Source: Multivorans sp965116445 (GTDB taxonomy: Bacteria; Acidobacteriota; Thermoanaerobaculia; Multivoradales; Multivoraceae). Taken from it: a stretch of 64,000 nt of DNA. The position numbers and the translations under genes are program-made. Below are positions 1-8,513 of this stretch, piece by piece (position 1 is the stretch's first letter; the number at the start of each line of letters is the position of its first letter). The stretch covers positions 2,170,001 through 2,234,000 of the forward strand of contig OZ220688.1 of the NCBI GenBank assembly GCA_965116445.1, in the 5' to 3' direction. The notes under the pieces were generated by a model. The model ran no database searches. It was not told the origin of the DNA and saw only the letters and a list, made by a program, of their open reading frames with translations.

Positions 1-1
1 A

Positions 2-1912
2 GTTGCGACTCTTGCTCGAAGCTATGCTGGCCGGCTGGCCGGAATCTATATTGATCCCCCCTACAACACAGCCTCATCTGCCATTCTCTACAAGAACGAC
101 TACAAGGCCTCATCTTGGCTCACGTTGATCGCCTCCCGAACCTCCTTGGCCGCCAAGCTCCTAGGTTCGGATGGGATGTTATGTTGCGCTATTGACGATC
201 AGCAGGTATCGCAGATCAGGATGTTCCTTCAGAGCTTGTTCCCTATCGAGTTGGGCACCGTTGTCGTCCGGTCGAATCCTGCAGGACGCAAGTCAAAAGG
301 CCAGTTCTCCCCAGCCCATGAGTTCGCACTGTTCTTCGGCAATGCAACAGCGCTGCCCGGACCGCTCAAGAAGTCCGCGAAGGAAACGGCTCGATACCCT
401 CACATCGATGAGCGCGGGCGCTACGCGTGGAACAACCTGATCCGGCACGGCTCAAACGACCGACGAAGAGATCGACCCAAGCAGTTCTACCCGATCTTCA
501 TTGCGCCCGACGACTCCATTCGTGTACCGCCGCTCAAGTGGAACACCGGCCAACGACAATACCGTGTGCTGGAGGATCCGCGCGACCAAGAGGCCGTCGT
601 CTGGCCAACGCGGATGGAGGGCGGACAGTTGGTCGAAAAGAACTGGCATGTAGGTCCCGAGCGGATCGCCAAAGACCCACCGGATCGCTACCGTGTGCGC
701 CGCCTCCGGGATACGTTCGGGGCCATTAGTACCAAGATCGCAGTCGACTTCAAGATCTACATGGACGAGTTCGCCATGCCGAAGACTTGGTGGGAGGATC
801 CGAAGTATGCGTCCGCCAATCGGGGGGCTCACCTGGTCAAGGCACTCTTCGGCGCCAAGGTCTTTTCCTTTCCAAAGGCAAGCGATCTTGTCGAAGACTG
901 CATCCGAGCCATGAATCCTGCCCGGGACTCTACGATCCTCGACTACTTCGCCGGCTCAGGCACCACCGGCCAGGCCGTTATCAACCTGAACCGCGGGGAC
1001 GGCGGCGATCGCCGTTTCGTCCTCGTTGAGATGGGCGAGCACTTCGAGACGGTGCTCCTGCCGCGTCTCAAGAAAGTCACCTACTCGCCCGAGTGGAAAG
1101 ATGGCAAGCCGGTACGTCAGGCCACTGCTGAAGAGGCGGAACGCTCTCCCCGGATCATGAAGGTGATCCGGCTCGAGTCGTACGAGGACACCCTCAACAA
1201 CCTCGACGTTCCGACCGCCGAGGCCGGATCGGTGAACGATCAGACCCTACCCCCCCCCCCCCCCCCCCCCAAGATTTCTGGATCGGAAACCAGTTCTTCG
1301 CCCCAGCGCGAGCAGTACCTGCTGCGCTACCTGCTCGACGTGGACACCCGGCACGACGCTTCGCTGCTCGACGTGGAGCGGTTCATCGACCCGACGGCGT
1401 ACGCGCTCAAGATCAAGCGGCCCGGCTCGGACGAGAGCCGCGAGACGCCGGTCGACCTCATCGAGACGTTCAACTGGCTTCTCGGACTCCGAGTCTCCAG
1501 GCTTTGGGCGCCCCGGCAGATCGACGCACGCTTCGAGCGTGACGGCGAAGGCCGGCTGACACTCAAGGACGGCCTCCGGGAGACGCCGGACGGTCAGTGG
1601 TGGTTCCGGGCGGTCGAAGGGTTGCTGCCGGACGACCGGCGCGCGCTGGTCATCTGGCGCAAGCGGCCGGGCGGCGACACGACCGAGGGCATCGAACAAG
1701 ACAACCTCGTACTGAACGAGTGGTTCAAGGCACAAGGCTGGGCGGAACGGAGCGAGGGCGACGGGACCAGTCCCGACGTCGTCTACGCGAACGGCGACCA
1801 CAACCTCCGCAACGTCCGACCGACCGGCGCCACATGGGAGGCGCACCTCCTTGAGGACCACTTCTTCCGGCTGATGTTCGAGGACGACGAGCCGTCCCCC
1901 CGGGCCGGCTGA
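2..1912 (+). CDS. mod: Type III-like adenine-specific DNA methyltransferase (Mod), 5' end outside window
   Basis: The frame is open from the window edge, so the start lies upstream. It encodes an N6-adenine methyltransferase of the beta type: the catalytic motif DPPYNT is at the edge (about nt 53-70) and the SAM-binding motif DYFAGSGTTG is about 900 nt downstream, the order IV then I. The target-recognition segment lies between them. Its stop overlaps the start of the restriction gene (TGATG), so the two are translationally coupled. A run of 21 C (1250-1270) encodes seven prolines in the linker between the methylase core and the C-terminal domain. One base more or less would truncate the protein. 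Codon use before the C tract is visibly less GC-biased than after it. The family assignment is firm; Type III versus a related class is inferred from the partner. Confidence 0.9.
   Translation, partial: VATLARSYAGRLAGIYIDPPYNTASSAILYKNDYKASSWLTLIASRTSLAAKLLGSDGMLCCAIDDQQVSQIRMFLQSLFPIELGTVVVRSNPAGRKSKGQFSPAHEFALFFGNATALPGPLKKSAKETARYPHIDERGRYAWNNLIRHGSNDRRRDRPKQFYPIFIAPDDSIRVPPLKWNTGQRQYRVLEDPRDQEAVVWPTRMEGGQLVEKNWHVGPERIAKDPPDRYRVRRLRDTFGAISTKIAVDFKIYMDEFAMPKTWWEDPKYASANRGAHLVKALFGAKVFSFPKASDLVEDCIRAMNPARDSTILDYFAGSGTTGQAVINLNRGDGGDRRFVLVEMGEHFETVLLPRLKKVTYSPEWKDGKPVRQATAEEAERSPRIMKVIRLESYEDTLNNLDVPTAEAGSVNDQTLPPPPPPPKISGSETSSSPQREQYLLRYLLDVDTRHDASLLDVERFIDPTAYALKIKRPGSDESRETPVDLIETFNWLLGLRVSRLWAPRQIDARFERDGEGRLTLKDGLRETPDGQWWFRAVEGLLPDDRRALVIWRKRPGGDTTEGIEQDNLVLNEWFKAQGWAERSEGDGTSPDVVYANGDHNLRNVRPTGATWEAHLLEDHFFRLMFEDDEPSPRAG
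1250..1270 (+). repeat. 21-base homopolymeric C tract inside mod (candidate phase-variation switch)
   Basis: Twenty-one consecutive C residues lie within the mod reading frame and encode seven prolines. At this length the frame is open. A change that is not a multiple of three would frameshift the distal third of the protein and break coupling to res. Long G/C tracts are known slippage sites in phase-variable methyltransferases. The exact length is also vulnerable to sequencing and assembly error. Confidence 0.85.
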
Positions 1913-4900
1913 TGGCAACGAGGAAACGCACGCCCGTACCTTTCTCGCGCAAGCTGGCCCTGAACCGGCGGCTACTCGGGCTGTTCGGCTGCGAGAGCCT
2001 GGGTGATCTCGCCGCTAACGCCAACCTCAAGGGCAACGGGCTCGTAGGACTCGAAACCGACAACGTTCACCGCTTCTGCGACGCGCTTCGTCTCCACATC
2101 CCCCACAAGCAACGCCCCGACCTGCCCGATGATCGCCTGCTGGAGGCCGACCGGCGGATCGTCGCGGTCACACAGAGGATCAACGGGCCGCGGCTCGGCC
2201 GCGGAGAGCGCGAGATCCGCTGGCTGTACTTCCAGTACCTTGCCCTGCTGGCGACCGACCTCTATCTCGAGCGCTGGTTCAGCGACCCACGGCAGCTCCT
2301 GGCCGACTTGAACCAGACGATCGACGGCCTGAACGCCAACTTGTCAGGCCGCGAGAGGCTCGAACCACTGAACACCTCCGGTCACGTCACGGACGCAGCG
2401 AACCGTCTGAACAAGCTCGCCTTCTGGATGGCGACCGGCAGCGGCAAGACGCTGCTGATGCACGCGCATCTGCTGCTCTACCGGGAGTGGCTCCGCATGT
2501 GTAACCGCCAGCACGAGTTGAACCGGACCATCCTGCTGACCCCGAACGAGGGTCTGTCCCGGCAGCACCTGGAGGAGTTCGAGGCGGCCGGCATCGATGC
2601 CCGCCCTTTTGACAGGAACAACATACCGGGCGACTGGGTCGAGGTGCTCGACGTCCACAAGCTGGCCGACGACATGGGGGACAAGACGGTCGCGGTCTCG
2701 GCATTCGAGGGCGCCAACCTGGTGCTCGTCGACGAAGGACACCGCGGCGCATCCTCCGGCAAGGAGGGCCAGTGGATGCGGCGACGGGACGCACTCTGTG
2801 AGCGGGGCTTTTCCTTCGAGTACTCGGCGACGTTCGGCCAGGCGGTGGCGGCGGACAAGAAGAAGAAGCTGACGGACACCTACGCCCGCGCCATCCTGTT
2901 CGACTACTCGTACCGCTGGTTCCATGGAGACGGCTACGGCAAGGACTTCCGCATCTTCAACCTGGAGGGCCGGACGGACGATGACTGGGAACGCCGCTAC
3001 CTGACAGCGGCCCTCCTTTCCTTCTTCCAGCAGCAGTGGCTCTACCGGCAGAAGTGGCGGGAACTCGAACCGTGGCAGGTCGAAGCGCCGTTGTGGGTCT
3101 TCGTCGGCAGCAAGGTGATCAAGAGGGGCAGGAAGGACCTCTCGGACGTGACCCGGATTCTGCAGTTTCTCTCTTGGTACTCCGGCAACCCCACGGCGAG
3201 CACGGCGCACATCGACCAGCTTCTCCAGGACGGCCTCCCGACAGCCGGAGGCAAGAACCTGTTCGCCGGCCACTTCGACCTGCTCAGGCAGTCGGGAATG
3301 ACCGCGGAGCAGTTGTTTCGCGAGACCCTCGCGACGACCTTCAACGCTGCGGGCGGAGGCGCCTTGCGCATCGAACGACTCAAGGGAAGCTCCGGCGAAC
3401 TGACGCTCCGCCTCGGCGAGAACGAGCCCTTCGGCGTGATCAACGTGGGCGACGCCTCCGCTCTCGCCAAAGCCTGCGAGGACGCCGGACTTCAGGTCAC
3501 GGAGAGCGAGTTCAAGGAGTCCGTCTTCGACCGGGTCAACGAGCGCGACTCCCGCATCAACCTGGTCATCGGCGCCCGCAAGTTCACGGAAGGCTGGAAC
3601 AGTTGGCGGGTCAGTTCGATGGGGCTGATGAACGTCGGCAGGAGCGAAGGCGCCCAGATCATCCAGATGTTCGGTCGCGGCGTCCGCCTGAAGGGCCGGG
3701 GCATGAGCCTGAAGCGGAGCTCCGAGCTGCACCAGGACGCTCACGAAGCGCCCGAAGCGCTTCCGGCCCTCGAAACCCTGCAGGTCTTCGGCGTCCAGGC
3801 GAACTACATGGCCCAGTTCCGGGAGTTTCTGGAGAAGGAGGGCGTAGCGGCCGACCCAGAGGAGGTCTTCCTGCCCATCCGCCACAGCGAACTGCCCAAC
3901 GATCCTCCGCTCCCCACGATCCGGCTGGCGAAGGGAGTTGCCGGCAACAACCCCGGGGCCGCCTTCCGCCGACGCGGGCCGATGCCCGTCCTCCTGCCGC
4001 CGGGCGAGGCGCCCGCTGAGATCAGGGATCGTCTCTGTCCAGCAGTCCGCCTCGACTGGAATCCCAAGGTCCGGACGCTCTCTTCCGACGAATCCGGCGC
4101 CGAGGTCATCGTGAAGCACAAGCAGAGAAGCCTGGCTTGCCGACACCTTCGGTACCTCGACCTCGACGATCTCTACTTCGATCTCGTGCGCTTCAAGACG
4201 GAGCGCGACTGGCACAACCTGACCGTGTCACGCACGGCGGTCCATCAACTGCTCCTCGATCCGTCCTGGTATCGGCTTCAGGCGCCGGAGTCTCTCCTCA
4301 AGCTCGACGACTGGACGAAGGTCCGGCAATGGCAGGAGATCGCCGGGACCCTGCTCAGGAAGTACGCAGCCCGCTACTACGGTCTCTGTCGTCAGGCCTG
4401 GGAAGCGAGACACCTGGAGATCCAGCCGCTCACGGACGACGACCCGAACCTCCAGGTCACGGGAAAGGGCGGATCGCTGCCGGGTTTCCTTGTCAGGATC
4501 GCATCCGCGGCCGGCGCAGCAGGCAAGACGCAAGTTGACAAACTGCGCAAGAGCCTCGACGACCTGCGGAACGCAATCGACTCCGGCGAACTGTCGAAGT
4601 GGAACGACGGCGACGTCAGGGAAGTCAGGGCGCTCCGGCTGGATGAGCATCTCTACTGGCCGCTGCTCTCGGTCCAGAACGACAAGCTGATCCTGTCGCC
4701 GCCGGCGCTGAACGAGGGCGAGTACCAGTTCGTCCGCGACCTCCAGGAATACCTCCAGGCGAAGGCCAACCGGCTATCGGGCGTCCGCATCCACCTCATG
4801 CGCAACCAGAGCCGAGGTCACGGCATCGGCTTCTTCGAGGCGAACAGCTTCCATCCCGACTTCATCCTCTGGGCCCTCAAGGAGGGCCGCCAGCACATCG

Positions 4901-5178
4901 CCTTCATCGACCCGAAGGGGCTCGGCCGCCTTGGGCCCGAGAACCCGAAGGTGATGCTCCACCAGACGATCAAGGACATCGAGAAGCGCCTCCGGGACGA
5001 CCAGGTCCGTCTCGAGTCCTTCATCGTCTCTGTCACACCCTACGAGGACCTGGGCGAAAGCTGGTCCGTCGATGGCCGCAGACTGACCCCGGCAGAGCTT
5101 GCCGGCCGCCACGTCCTGTTCCAGCAGCAGAACGGCGGCTACATCCACGAGATCTTCGATCGACTCGGCGTCTTGTGA
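1912..5178 (+). CDS. res: Type III-like restriction enzyme Res subunit (DEAD/DEAH translocase with C-terminal nuclease)
   Basis: A 1088-residue superfamily 2 helicase/translocase. Visible motifs are Walker A MATGSGKT (residues about 173-180), the DEGH box in NLVLVDEGHRG, SATFG (motif III) and a GRGVRLKG motif VI-like arginine segment. Near the C-terminus FHPDFILW followed about 12 residues later by FIDPKG fits the D...DxK core of a PD-(D/E)xK nuclease, as in Type III Res subunits. It probably cleaves unmodified DNA together with the Mod product. The ATG overlaps the mod stop by one base. Codon use matches the rest of the window, unlike the first part of mod. The family is clear; the recognition site cannot be read from sequence. 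Confidence 0.9.
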   Translation: MATRKRTPVPFSRKLALNRRLLGLFGCESLGDLAANANLKGNGLVGLETDNVHRFCDALRLHIPHKQRPDLPDDRLLEADRRIVAVTQRINGPRLGRGEREIRWLYFQYLALLATDLYLERWFSDPRQLLADLNQTIDGLNANLSGRERLEPLNTSGHVTDAANRLNKLAFWMATGSGKTLLMHAHLLLYREWLRMCNRQHELNRTILLTPNEGLSRQHLEEFEAAGIDARPFDRNNIPGDWVEVLDVHKLADDMGDKTVAVSAFEGANLVLVDEGHRGASSGKEGQWMRRRDALCERGFSFEYSATFGQAVAADKKKKLTDTYARAILFDYSYRWFHGDGYGKDFRIFNLEGRTDDDWERRYLTAALLSFFQQQWLYRQKWRELEPWQVEAPLWVFVGSKVIKRGRKDLSDVTRILQFLSWYSGNPTASTAHIDQLLQDGLPTAGGKNLFAGHFDLLRQSGMTAEQLFRETLATTFNAAGGGALRIERLKGSSGELTLRLGENEPFGVINVGDASALAKACEDAGLQVTESEFKESVFDRVNERDSRINLVIGARKFTEGWNSWRVSSMGLMNVGRSEGAQIIQMFGRGVRLKGRGMSLKRSSELHQDAHEAPEALPALETLQVFGVQANYMAQFREFLEKEGVAADPEEVFLPIRHSELPNDPPLPTIRLAKGVAGNNPGAAFRRRGPMPVLLPPGEAPAEIRDRLCPAVRLDWNPKVRTLSSDESGAEVIVKHKQRSLACRHLRYLDLDDLYFDLVRFKTERDWHNLTVSRTAVHQLLLDPSWYRLQAPESLLKLDDWTKVRQWQEIAGTLLRKYAARYYGLCRQAWEARHLEIQPLTDDDPNLQVTGKGGSLPGFLVRIASAAGAAGKTQVDKLRKSLDDLRNAIDSGELSKWNDGDVREVRALRLDEHLYWPLLSVQNDKLILSPPALNEGEYQFVRDLQEYLQAKANRLSGVRIHLMRNQSRGHGIGFFEANSFHPDFILWALKEGRQHIAFIDPKGLGRLGPENPKVMLHQTIKDIEKRLRDDQVRLESFIVSVTPYEDLGESWSVDGRRLTPAELAGRHVLFQQQNGGYIHEIFDRLGVL

Positions 5179-5210
5179 CCCGCGAGAGGAGGCCCGCCAC
5201 CGGTCGGCAG
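5174..5210 (+). repeat. Imperfect direct repeat, left copy, flanking the HicB/HicA-like pair
   Basis: Begins TGTGACCCGCGAGAGGAG, overlapping the res stop codon, and ends CGGCAG. A similar 40-base segment follows the next two genes (6190-6229). The first 18 bases match 17/18, with weaker similarity after that. This could be a trace of how the small module was inserted. Confidence 0.5.
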
Positions 5211-5341
5211 CCCCTGTGGCGGACATCGGAGTCTCCAGCATGGCTATACTCCGTTCCCCTCCCCCCGGCCGGGCAGCCTCTACCGAAGACGAGGACCAGC
5301 GCCCGTTGGCTGCCGACCACCTGGAGACCAAAGGAAACACG

Positions 5342-5815
5342 ATGACCGAGTACGCCCTGTACTTCGAGACCGGCGGGCCCGTCTTCGGCGACGGCTACAC
5401 CGCTCTGGTACGGCTCAGCGGCCGGATGCTCGCCGTCAAGACGCCGACCGGCTTCGAGCTCTATGGCGTGAACCCCGGCGGCGCCGCGGTCTTCGGGGCG
5501 ACGCTCAACGAGGCCTACGCCGAGTTCATCGAGGCCACGCGCCTCGTGCTGGTCGACATCGCCGCCGAAGGCGCCGGTTTCTCCAACTTTCGTCGCGAAG
5601 CGAGAAGCCTGTTCGCCGCGGTCGGGAGGCGGACCGAAGCACGCTGGCTCAAAGCCCGAGCCCGGGCTCGTCGAGGCGAGATCGACACCGGGATCGGCCT
5701 GCGAATCGAGCGTGACGACCGGAATCTCAGCATCGAGGTCGAACTCCTCCAGAATCCCACGGCGGCAGCCAACGCAGCTCCACAGGAACAAGCCCCTGCG
5801 GCCCTCGCGGCCTGA
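5342..5815 (+). CDS. HicB-like antitoxin candidate
   Basis: A 157-residue protein starting MTEYALYFE. The first 75 residues have the layout of a HicB-type partial RNase H fold: short beta strands rich in Tyr/Phe, then the helix GATLNEAYAEFIEATRL. The remainder is charged (ARARARRGEIDTG) and ends in an Ala/Pro-rich tail. I chose the ATG at 5342 because AAAGGAAAC precedes it and upstream codons show no protein-like pattern. The next gene is co-directional and encodes a small basic protein, consistent with a toxin-antitoxin pair in the order antitoxin-toxin. I do not recognise the family with certainty; HicB is an inference from length, pattern and context. Confidence 0.55.
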   Translation: MTEYALYFETGGPVFGDGYTALVRLSGRMLAVKTPTGFELYGVNPGGAAVFGATLNEAYAEFIEATRLVLVDIAAEGAGFSNFRREARSLFAAVGRRTEARWLKARARARRGEIDTGIGLRIERDDRNLSIEVELLQNPTAAANAAPQEQAPAALAA

Positions 5816-5875
5816 GCATCCGGGGACGCCAAACTGAGTACGAAGGGAACCGTTCGCATCTCTCGCATCTGGAAG

Positions 5876-6100
5876 ATGCTGGACCGGTGCGCACCCGGCC
5901 ACGAGAAGACGCTCCGCACGCACCACTGGAGAGTGACCTTCGATGGCAGGGTCTTCCCGTGGCTCCCCAAGGGCCCCGGGCGCGGCAAAGTCTTCGAGGT
6001 CTGGACCGGCAAGGTAGAGCAGCTGGTGGACGTGCTCCAGATCGACTCGGAGTGCGCCCGGAGGTACATACCGCAGCTTCCACGCCCGGAGAAGCCATGA
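5876..6100 (+). CDS. Small HicA-like protein (candidate toxin)
   Basis: A 74-residue product from the ATG at 5876. The frame is open back to the previous stop, and the codons just upstream (STKGTVRISRIWK) look protein-like, so a non-ATG start such as CTG at 5834 is possible. The pattern of an N-terminal helix, a His pair in RTHHWRVTFDGRVFPWLPKG and a C-terminal helix resembles HicA/dsRBD-like toxins, in which a SHH-type histidine is catalytic. It lies 60 bp after the HicB-like gene. The function is inferred and weakly supported. Confidence 0.5.
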   Translation: MLDRCAPGHEKTLRTHHWRVTFDGRVFPWLPKGPGRGKVFEVWTGKVEQLVDVLQIDSECARRYIPQLPRPEKP

Positions 6101-6189
6101 CCCCAACTCGCAAGCTCAGCCATTGACCGCAGTCCCCGCACCGCCCCTACGCCTCGGCCACGTCACGTCGCGCCACGTGGCCGGCGTCG

Positions 6190-6229
6190 TGTGACCCACG
6201 AGAGGAGCCCTGCCTCGGGCGGGCGGCAG
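6190..6229 (+). repeat. Imperfect direct repeat, right copy, flanking the HicB/HicA-like pair
   Basis: Begins TGTGACCCACGAGAGGAG and ends CGGCAG. It matches the segment at the 3' end of res (5174-5210) in the same orientation, so the pair brackets the two small genes. The rest of 6101-6346 holds no gene I can support. Confidence 0.5.
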
Positions 6230-6346
6230 AGTCCCGAATCGCGAACGAGGTCCAGTCATCGCTCAAAGATCCACCCGGTCGCCGCGACCTGCAACGTGGC
6301 GACGACTGGCCGCGGCAGTAGCCGACCACGGCGCATTGGAGCCAGT

Positions 6347-7462
6347 TCAGGTGGGCGCCGCCCCCCTGAACTCGAACTTCGCCTTCAGATCGTTCATCTG
6401 GCCAAACGCAAGCAGTCGCTCATGCTGCAAACGGCCGACCACGATGCCGGGATGGACCCCAATCCGGTGTGCAAACGCGAGGACGGACTCTCGATCGCCG
6501 AGCCGCCTCAGTTCAGCCTCGTGACGCGAAGGGATCAGGCAAGCCGTCGCCCAGTCGTTCGCCTCCGACTCCGCCTCGTCCACTCCTGCAGGTCGCCTGG
6601 CGTCGTCCAGCCAGACCGACTTCCGATCGCCCGCATGCAGGAGGATGTGGGCCGCCTCGTGGAAGAACGTGAACCAGAACCGGTCGTTCGTCTTGCCGAA
6701 GAGCGATAGCTGAATGAGCGGATTCCGGTTCAACCACCGGGCAACGCCGCTCACCCCAGCCTTGGGAATCGACGGAACGAGAGCAAACGCGACACCGGCG
6801 CGCTCCAGCAGCCCACGCATCCGTGGCTCGAACACATCGGGTGGCTCGACAGTCAGTTCCCTGATCTCCGCCAAGGCTTGGTTGAAACGGTCGGGATCAT
6901 AGGCCGGAACACGAAGTTGCTCGGCCTGCATTTCACCCAGGCGCAGCCAGACGGCGGTTGACGCCAGGTCGCCGGCCCTCGCAGTCCCGCGCCTGAATGC
7001 GCCTTGCGTTCCCTGGTAGCGCGCTCCCCATTGTTCCGGCGAAGCGACTCCGAAGAAGGCAAGACACTCGGCGACCACCAGGGGCTTGGCGGAAGCGACC
7101 ATGCGCCGCTTGCTGATCGCACCGGCCTTCATCATGGCCGACACAGGTAGCTCTTCCAGCCAGTCGACCCAGTCTTCGTACAGTCCGGCCTCTCGACTCG
7201 CCGCCAGCCGCTCCCGGTAACGCGCCTCGCGCGTCAGCCAGAAGCCGACGCTGCCGCCCAGGACACGGTGCAGACGCAGTGCGGCGTCCTCGGACAGCGA
7301 GGCCTTGCCCCTGACGAGCTGGTTCACATGCTTCCGGCTGTAGCCCAACCGGCCCGCCAGATCCGCCTGGGTCCAGCCGCGGTCCTCGACCAGATCGAGG
7401 ACCGTGTCGCCGGGCGATGAGATCCAGTCCGGCGAAAAGCCTGCTTCCTCTGATCTAGTCAT
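6347..7462 (-). CDS. XRE-family HTH fused to ImmA/IrrE metallopeptidase
   Basis: A 371-residue protein. The N-terminus holds a HigA-like helix-turn-helix (TQADLAGRLGYSRKHVNQLV, residues about 30-49). The C-terminal part holds a DUF955 ImmA/IrrE zinc peptidase with FFHEAAHILLH, a perfect HExxH site, and a downstream ESEANDWA helix supplying the third ligand. Proteins of this type act as cleavable repressors, stress regulators or toxin-antitoxin-linked regulators. I chose the ATG at 7462 (MTRSEEAGF). The longer open frame to 7549 runs through an intergenic repeat and is unlikely to be coding. A perfect dyad at 7562-7582 lies upstream and may be its operator. No toxin gene is adjacent on the same strand. 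Confidence 0.85.
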   Translation of the reverse strand: MTRSEEAGFSPDWISSPGDTVLDLVEDRGWTQADLAGRLGYSRKHVNQLVRGKASLSEDAALRLHRVLGGSVGFWLTREARYRERLAASREAGLYEDWVDWLEELPVSAMMKAGAISKRRMVASAKPLVVAECLAFFGVASPEQWGARYQGTQGAFRRGTARAGDLASTAVWLRLGEMQAEQLRVPAYDPDRFNQALAEIRELTVEPPDVFEPRMRGLLERAGVAFALVPSIPKAGVSGVARWLNRNPLIQLSLFGKTNDRFWFTFFHEAAHILLHAGDRKSVWLDDARRPAGVDEAESEANDWATACLIPSRHEAELRRLGDRESVLAFAHRIGVHPGIVVGRLQHERLLAFGQMNDLKAKFEFRGAAPT

Positions 7463-7496
7463 GGTAGTCCCCAACGAACTCGATGCGCTGCCGCGA

Positions 7497-7530
7497 CCGG
7501 ATGCCGGCGGGGACGCCGGCGCACCCAGTG
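7497..7530 (-). repeat. Dispersed hairpin repeat, copy 1 (minus orientation)
   Basis: Read on the minus strand this is the CACTGGGTGC head, the hairpin GCCGGCG-TCCC-CGCCGGC, then GCATCCGG. The second hairpin seen in other copies is not clear here. It sits between the XRE-ImmA/IrrE gene and potC. See the copies at 13913, 23663 and 45323. Confidence 0.75.
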
Positions 7531-7561
7531 GACGAATCTCCATGGCCAACGACGGTACATG

Positions 7562-7582
7562 GGTTTACCCGACAGGTAAACC
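7562..7582. promoter_or_regulatory. Perfect dyad, possible operator of the XRE-ImmA/IrrE gene
   Basis: GGTTTACC, five bases (CGACA), then GGTAAACC: an 8-bp perfect inverted repeat, markedly more AT-rich than its surroundings. It is about 100 bp upstream of the XRE-ImmA/IrrE start. It has no T-run, so a terminator is less likely than a protein-binding site. The role is inferred. Confidence 0.45.
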
Positions 7583-7667
7583 GCAAGTGTCAGCACGGCA
7601 TGATGCCGACCGATGTCCATGACGCGGGCGTGGCCGGCCGCTGCGGCGCTCGCCATACTCCCCCACC

Positions 7668-8513
7668 TCAGCCCTGTGCTCTATCCCCCGCCCCGCCCCG
7701 CCGGCGCAGCCACTCCACCGTACTCAGCGCCAGGAGCGCGAACAGGATGAGGAACGTGGCGACGGCCAGCAGGGTCGGGCTGATCTCCTCACGGATGCCG
7801 GACCACATCTGGCGCGGCAAGGTGCGTTGCTCCAGGCCGCCCATGAACAGGACGATCACGAGTTCGTCGAACGAAGCGGCGAAGGCGAACAGCGAGCCGG
7901 ACAGGACGCCCGGCAGGATGAGCGGCAACTGGACGCGGCGGAAGGCGACGAGCGGATTCGCACCGAGGTTCGCGGCCGCGCGCATCACGGTCCAGTCGAA
8001 GCCGGCCAGGGTCGCGCTCACCGTGATCACGACGAAGGGGGCGCCGAACACGGCGTGGGCGAGGATGATCCCGAGATGGGTCTGCGCCAGTCCCAGGTTC
8101 GAGTAGAAGAAGAACATGCCGACGCCGGCGATGATCACGGGCGTGATCATCGGTGAGATGAGGAGCGCCGAGACGATCCGGCGGCCCGGCATCGCGGGAT
8201 GGGCGAGCCCCAGGGCGGCGGCCGTGCCCAGCACGGTGGCGACGACGGTCGCCGCGACGCCGATCACCAGGCTGTTCAGGAGTGGGCGGGTCCACTCGTC
8301 GCCGTCGAAGATGCTCCGGTACCAGCGCAACGAGTAGGCGTCCGGGTCGAACCGCAGCATGCCCTCCGTGAAGGTGAAGTACGGCTCGGCGTTGAAGCTG
8401 AGCGGGACGAGCACGAGGATCGGCGCGATCAGGAAGATGAAGGCGGCGACGCAGAACGCCAGGTAGCCCCAGCGAGCTACGCGGTATCCCGGGCTGATTG
8501 CCGTGCCGGCCAT
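7668..8513 (-). CDS. potC: ABC transporter permease, PotC type
   Basis: A 281-residue inner-membrane permease of the spermidine/putrescine-type importer family, with six predicted hydrophobic segments. The EAA-like cytoplasmic loop is visible as AAANLGANPLVAFRRVQLPLILPG. It pairs with the PotB-type permease upstream; the start ATG overlaps the upstream stop (ATGA at 8513). It is the last gene of the potA-D-B-C operon. The family also moves other small cations and organic acids, so the substrate is not fixed by sequence. Confidence 0.88.
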   Translation of the reverse strand: MAGTAISPGYRVARWGYLAFCVAAFIFLIAPILVLVPLSFNAEPYFTFTEGMLRFDPDAYSLRWYRSIFDGDEWTRPLLNSLVIGVAATVVATVLGTAAALGLAHPAMPGRRIVSALLISPMITPVIIAGVGMFFFYSNLGLAQTHLGIILAHAVFGAPFVVITVSATLAGFDWTVMRAAANLGANPLVAFRRVQLPLILPGVLSGSLFAFAASFDELVIVLFMGGLEQRTLPRQMWSGIREEISPTLLAVATFLILFALLALSTVEWLRRRGGAGDRAQG

